Shown: one piece after another, positions 58,001 through 64,000 of the stretch | Layout of the letters: each line of letters opens with the position of its first letter | How positions within the stretch are numbered: the stretch's first letter is position 1 | From: Anseranas semipalmata | Taxonomy: Eukaryota > Chordata > Aves > Anseriformes > Anseranatidae | Direction: 5' to 3' | Assembly: GCA_013399115.1 (NCBI GenBank) | Contig: VXAA01006527.1 | Coordinates: forward strand, 749,849 to 813,848 | DNA: 64,000 bases | Position numbers and translations under genes: made by a program | The notes under the pieces: model-generated | The model's input: the letters and a program-made list of their open reading frames with translations, nothing else | What the model was told of the DNA's origin: nothing | Databases searched by the model: none

Positions 58001-61000
58001 AGCTGTCAATAAAATGCAACACTAATTTCTTCACCACGCCTGTCCCCTCTGCTAAGCTAGCACAAATTCTTTCTGAACAGCACCCTTTCTGCAAGAAGAG
58101 AAATGTCACCCCACTTAATTGCTCACAACATGATGCTGACTTCGATCTTCTGCTGCAGGATTGAGTTCCAGCAAGTCAGCTAGAAAGAGTTCTCTTTCCC
58201 ATTTGCCAAGCTGTAAATTATCTTTCCCTTTTGTCACCCCAATCTTTGGTACTCTCAACTGAAAGAAACTGAAGCTGCTAACATTTTCAGGGCCCTGGAT
58301 TCATCCTCACTTTGGGTTATACATTCCAACAGATTTGTAAAGGTATGAAAAGCCTGTGTGTACTTTTGTTACAGCAATACAAAAAGGCCCTTTCTTGCTC
58401 CAGGCATGAACACAAGGCAAAAACCTAAAGGGGCCTTTGGATCTCAAAAAAGGGTCACACACCCTAGCACAACTAACACTTCCCTCTAGTGCCCTTTACT
58501 TAGGTGCTGACGCATACCAAAGATGGGATTTCCTGCTTGCAGGAAAGGCAGACTCAGCCCCCTGCTCATTCTAATTTATTCATAAAGGATTTTTTTTAAA
58601 CTGGGCCATTTTGATTACAGCAGAAGAGCAAAGGCTATAACAGGGAAAGAAGACAAACTAGAGCTCAAGTAAATCAAATTATGTTGCCATGCAAAGCAGT
58701 TCCAAACTCCTACGTCACTGACACTGCACAGCTTATAGTAACACAATTTTTGCATGCAGCAGAAAGCAAGCCTAGGGACAGGGACGTGAGTTGCAAAATA
58801 CAGGTCAGTTATCCTGGTTTTAATGAAAGATGCTGTTAAATGTTGAAGATGCATAACTTCCTGTGTCTGCAGCTTGGGGACTGCAGAGATCTGTGGGTGC
58901 CTCAGTTTCAGCTATCAATAAACAAATCTGAAAGACAAAGGTGAGACCAAATCCAAGTGACTGGAGGAAGTGTGAAGAGACCTTTCTCCATCTTCTATTA
59001 ATCCAGTTATTCAAAAAATCTTCCTTATGCTGGTTAAGATGAAAGAGTTAAAACCCCAGACGAGCAGCCAACTTGCAGGAAACTGATCCAAACTGACTTT
59101 GAGGGCTCCATTTCTATGTGGTCTGAGAAGAAAGGTGCTTCAGAGAAAGCCAGGAGCCAGTCTGCAAGCCTCAGCTACAGCTGGCAGATCTCATTCAGGT
59201 GAATTTATCTCGACAAGAATGAAGGCAGAGCCCTGGCTGAGCTGTGCCTGGCTGAGGCGTGATTGCTCCTACACAACAGCTTTGTACTTGCGTATGGAAC
59301 GCACAGAAATCAATACACCATGCCAGTGATACCACAGTGTAAAAAATAAATTTTTAAAAAAAAGGGGGATCTGTCTCTCTTAGCTCTCGCTGACCTGTAC
59401 AGAGTGGAGCATCACAGATTCTTTGCCATTATACCAACCCCTTGTTCACTAAATTTTTTCTGCATATAGTTGAGGTCCTTAAAGAAGGCATCTGCTTACA
59501 ACACATGACAGAAGCCCAACAGAACTGGTCCACCAAAACTGGGCTGCTTGTCTGAGCAACTATCTCAAGATATTTTATGCTCTATTTGTTCTCTCACCTT
59601 GCTTGCTATGTGCACAAAGGGCACAGGGACTATTCAGGGTTGTCTGGGACTATGAACTGGCTTGTTTTATTACTGGAATAAAGTAAAAATTAAACAGCTG
59701 AATGAAAAGACAACATCCTCCCTGCAAAAATAACAAAATAACAACAACAAAACACTCAGACCAGACTAGCACACACTCTGACTAGGAAAATGAAGCAGTA
59801 TTCAAGTGAAAGATGACAAATAAACTGAATTCAAGTATCTTAAACAGATCTCACTGGGAACAAACGAAAGAAGACTTGGACAAAATTTAGAGCTTTCCAG
59901 TTACACCACTTACTACTGGCCTTCTCACTCCACCCTAACCACACAAATCAGCAGCACCTGTAACATCTAAGACATTAACATGAGTTCAGACCAGGCGGCT
60001 GAGTAGCTACCCGATTCTAAAAACAGGCCGTTACTGTCATGCTGAGACTGAAGGCACTCAGGAGCTCTACAGTTCACTGCTCGTGTCTGTGCTAGCAGCA
60101 GCCGTCTCATTCATAATTCACAGAAGTCTGGCACAGGCTTCCAGAGCCCCTCTGGCATGCCGGGTTTTTCACTGTACCATGCAAAAAAACACTTCAGGGA
60201 GATGCGCAGTCATCACCTCTTAGAAACACCATCCTTTCCCCTCCATGCTAGATGAGATCTTGTTCCACAAGTGACTCTCAGTGGGATTATGCCACAGTCC
60301 TACTATGTCCTCGGTAGGTGGAGAGCTCAGATGTACACTACTCCGTAAGCAAACAGCCTTCATCCTCCTCCTCTTCCCCATCCATTTGATCTGGTGCATC
60401 GTTATTAAATTACCATAAAACCACTTCTTCAGCCTTCAGGGCACAGAAGGCATTAAGTCACTTCCCTCATTTCTTGTCAGCCAAGAACTGTGCCAAAACC
60501 ACAATGGTTTTCTACGGTATTCTAAAAGAACTGATAAAAAACCTTTGTTCATGCTGTGAAAGCTGATAGCAACACAGCTCTCAGACTCATCTCAGCAAGT
60601 ATTTTACTACCTTGTCTTGTGCACAGAAGTTGAATGAAATCTGCATAGTTTCCTTTTCCCTACATGGGATACAGTGGCCACACAGTAGATTAGAAAACCT
60701 CATCAGGAGTCATTCAAGTGTCACCTCCCAAAGTTCATTTATCAATGTGGCTTTAGGGCTACCCTTTACCCTGGATCACAGACAAGTCTATGCATTAACA
60801 GATGCTCACAGCAGGGAGTTTAAACACACAGCTTTGATGTATTCATGGTTTTACACTAACCGTACACTCTGCATGATGAGGGCTTCTGCTTCCTATCTGT
60901 CAGGCTGCAAATCTCATCACTTCTGCACCTTCTGGCACCTGTGAGTCCACAGTGACTGCGATTACCATCTGAATCGCAGATTCAGATCTGAAGCACTATA

Positions 61001-63800
61001 GAACCTTGCTAAAAAATCAAGACATTTGCCATACAAGCTGTTGATTAAGGAGAATCTCTGCAACATTGGAATGAAAACAGCGTGCTCATTTCTATAAAAG
61101 TCTATACTCTGAATAGTTATCACCTCCGGAGAGAGTCATGTACAGAGCTAATCTGCACACGGAAGGCCCATACGGCAAGATCATGGTAAAGCAAACAACT
61201 TAGGTCATATCACCACCAACTGTAACTCGTCACTAAAGCTGATTAAAAAAAAAAATACTTTTGTCTTAACATTTTAATTAAGCCAAATTTAAAGTTTTTC
61301 ATCATATTCTGAATTTTTTTTCAGCATAATGTGATAAACTTTTGCTATGCCTCATATCTCAACCAGTACTACTAAAGCAAGAGAGTAACAGAAAGACTTA
61401 TTGGTACCCTAAGACAAGTTCAAGATGTACTACAAATATATCCCCTAGATTTATTTCATACATACTTAGATTTAATTACACTCCATCCTAGCAGATCCTT
61501 TTCATACAAGAACATAACACAACTTTCAGAACAGAAATTCACAGGAGACTAATATGGCATGTCCTCGTCTTATAACTACTCCAGGTATCTCACAGATTGT
61601 AGATTTTGGATTTGCGAAAAGGAAATGAGGGTTCACACAGAGGCTTTTGCTAATGCTGGGTACCTAATATCCTCACATTCCTTGGAAAATTCCAGGCTTA
61701 ATGATTTGAACATTTCTCAACAATTCATTCAAATAAGCAATGGTCTATAAAGTTTAATGAGAAGGGTCTGCATGCTGAAAGTAGAATGTTCTCATGAAGC
61801 ATTAAAATACACTTGGAACGTGCCTTCCAGATCCAGCTGTGCCACTGCAATAGGTCCCTGCCCCAGCAGCTCTGTCACTGTCACCCTCCCACAGACTACC
61901 ACAGCCATGGACTTGCTAGTTAGTACAGTTCCTGAAAGCGCTCCCTAGCCCGTACCAGGCAAAGTCAGCTGGGTCTGTTTACGCAGTTTTGTTGCTGGTC
62001 TAAACTAACGCCTGTTCATTTTGTAAGCAAATTATCAAACACTCTACCAACTGCTCTGCTGGCAAATCAGCACGAGTCATTATTCTAACAGCATACAACA
62101 ACTGGCACCTGAGGGCAAAAACTTTTGATGCTGGCACTGCATCTGGAGGAGATCATCTATCCAGAACACTAAAATACGCTCCTCTTTGTTCCATCCTGAA
62201 GCAAGGGAAAAATCCTAAGCACAAAACAGTGATGCATATCTGGCACCCACATTTGATTCAGAGTGATGCGTTATGTCACGTGTGATCTACATCTAGCTCA
62301 GAGTGCCTTTCAGGACAGAGCCTATGGTACTCCCTTTTCATAGCAATGGCTCCCTCAGCATTTGTGCATCTCCAAAAGACCAGTTAGCACCTTTCCTAGA
62401 TCACCTACTTACAGAACATCAAGCTCCTGGCACACTTACCATGGAAACTTTTCACTATGGTTTAATCTGTCCACACAGCAGCCTTATCTATAGCAAAAAG
62501 AAGGCTCTTAAGAACAGTTCTCCAGGATGTCTTTACTGCAAAACCAGCTTAAGATACAAGTATTAATCCAACCGGATTGAGAAGAGCCTCAGCACACATT
62601 AAAACTCTGTCTCTGCTGCTGCAGACTAAGGATTTGATTCCATAACAAATAACCATCAGGCTGGCTGTAATCCCCCCCACGCTAGCCCTGGTATGCCTGG
62701 TGTGAATGTTGTCATCAGGAAGGGAGTAGGAACAAGCAGCTGGGAGAGGACTAACCTTTTGGTGCAGTCTGATCATTGTATCAGTTCTATCACACTGTAA
62801 ATATGCACCCACGAACAGTTTAAGATGCAAAATACTCATCAGAGAGTGTGCTTTTTAGTAAAATTGAAGGTTTAGGACTTGTAGAGTTAATCATTAGAGA
62901 AGCAGAAACTCAGCACAGATCTGAGTGTCCTAAGGAAAAAGATTAAATTTAAGAACAGCATGAGAGAAGTACCTGAAAGTGTTTTAATTTTCTTTCTTTA
63001 CCTCTTCTCTGATATATATAGAATTAATATGACACACCAAGCAGACTGAATAATACACATAGTAAGGATGAGACAGCACAAGGATAAATATTATCTTGAA
63101 ATCTGCATCTCTTGGCTGGATGCTGTTTGGCATCCTGACAGATCCTGTCTTTTATAGTTCATTGCTTGAACTGCCTAATTGCTGAATTTTATTAAAATAG
63201 ATTTTAGCTCCCTGCAAGTATGAAGAACTTTTAATTAAGCATAAAAAGATCATTTAACAAAGATTATTTCTGTTAAGAATCTTGTTATTTAACATTGCTC
63301 TTTAGAAGTCTTTCAGGGTCCAGGATTTTTACAGTACCATCTGCAGTAATTTCATCTATGTCAATTTGGGCAAAATCTTGTCATATAATTACTCAATTAA
63401 AAACAAAAATAATTTCACAAAATTGCTTAGCAAACTGCTTCTGCAGTTCTCAGGAGGAGATCTGATAAATCACATTCTCCTCCTGTTACCTCAGGATTAG
63501 CAGAGAAGTTCTATTTACAGTAGTTTTTACCCTATAGAAATGTATTAGTATGCATTAGATGTGTAAACATATAGGCTATAGATTTTTTTTTTCTGTACAA
63601 AATTAGCTTCTACACAGAAATAGCTTCCTTTTACACATCCATACAAATGTTACCTCAGTGATTCTAAGATTTACAGGAGTAGATTTTTTTTCTTATTCCA
63701 GCTTTCTTTACATCCAGTATCTGAATATAATCAACATTCAGCAGAGCCCATAAAGGGAGGAGGAAACCAGGGGTCTCCGTGGGCAGAACACTACAAGGCA
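55020..63800. other. Intergenic region between convergent transcription units
   Basis: No gene recognised on either strand. All open frames are below 110 codons and show no family motif. It contains paired opposing poly(A) hexamers at 57106-57120 and 59666-59682, an A-run near 56768-56779 and otherwise unremarkable AT-rich sequence. Part of it may be the extended 3' UTR of the minus-strand neighbour. Confidence 0.55.
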
Positions 63801-63844
63801 GCCACTCATCACATCACACATGAAATGGCTCAAGTGCACGGTGC

Positions 63845-63850
63845 TTTATT
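63845..63850 (-). terminator. Minus-strand poly(A) signal, probable 3' end of a convergent gene
   Basis: TTTATT on the + strand is AATAAA on the minus strand. Reading leftward it is followed by about 22 bases and then a GU-rich block (complement of 63805-63822: ATGTGTGATGTGATGAG). That is the canonical spacing of signal, cleavage site and downstream element. In vertebrates the gene tail-to-tail with STRBP is RABGAP1, so this may be its 3' UTR end, but no coding sequence is in the window to confirm the name. Confidence 0.5.
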
Positions 63851-64000
63851 AGTTCTCACATCCCATTTAAAAGCTTTCCACTTCAGGAGGCCTCATTTCA
63901 CCTCTCAGCAAAGTTGGCGCAAGAAAGAAACAAACCTGACTGCAACTGTGACAAACTGGCGTAAAAATTACCCCCCCCCCCCCACACCAGAGAGCGGACC
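63851..64000 (-). other. Putative terminal 3' UTR of the minus-strand neighbour (RABGAP1?)
   Basis: Sequence upstream (in minus orientation) of the poly(A) signal, with no long frame. It includes a C13 run at 63971-63983 whose length may be unreliable. The RABGAP1 assignment rests only on known vertebrate synteny. Confidence 0.3.

Noticed and set aside
57772..58012. Overlapping 74-codon + strand frames with Cys/His residues
   Set aside because: The spacing of Cys and His does not fit a zinc-finger pattern, and two overlapping frames of equal length suggest chance absence of stops.

Overview
The window is vertebrate nuclear DNA, most likely from a bird. Genes are split into short exons with GT-AG introns. 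The AT-rich introns carry homopolymer and dinucleotide runs. A CR1 LINE tail at 51867-52140 has the typical avian/sauropsid sequence, and four eroded MIR-like SINE relics are visible. Two assembly defects are present: an N gap at 28934-29024 and a single N at 11142.

One protein gene can be reconstructed completely on the + strand: STRBP (spermatid perinuclear RNA-binding protein, SPNR), a paralogue of ILF3/NF90. Its ATG is the last three bases of a 5' UTR exon (8143-8318), and sixteen further coding exons follow to the TAG at 41388-41390. Splicing the 17 exons at the boundaries listed gives exactly 2016 nt, 671 codons plus stop, with phase kept at every junction. Exons 3-10 and the start of exon 11 encode the DZF dimerisation domain, the rest of exon 11 a basic nuclear-localisation-like segment, exons 12-13 dsRBM1, exons 14-15 dsRBM2, exon 16 an Ala/Val plus RG-rich segment, and exons 17-18 a Tyr/Pro-rich tail. 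The promoter and first non-coding exon are not in the window, so bases 1-8142 are read as intron 1.

Beyond the stop codon, 41391 to about 55.0 kb holds no recognisable coding sequence. It does hold a series of + strand poly(A) signals (41737, 41942, 43187, 43255, 54996), Pumilio-type motifs, an AU-rich nonamer and the CR1 insertion. I read the first part as STRBP 3' UTR and the remainder as either an extended 3' UTR or intergenic DNA. From 55.0 to 63.8 kb there is no recognisable gene. At the right edge a minus-strand AATAAA with a GU-rich downstream element (63850-63805) marks the probable 3' end of a convergent gene. Vertebrate gene order makes RABGAP1 the best guess, but none of its coding sequence is visible.

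I found no novel multi-gene system. The most interesting observations concern RNA processing: an exon 14 whose first bases form a donor site (recursive-exon architecture), tandem acceptors at exons 6 and 12, an in-frame candidate alternative terminal exon in intron 15, two uORFs just before the start codon, and opposing poly(A) hexamer pairs between the convergent genes.
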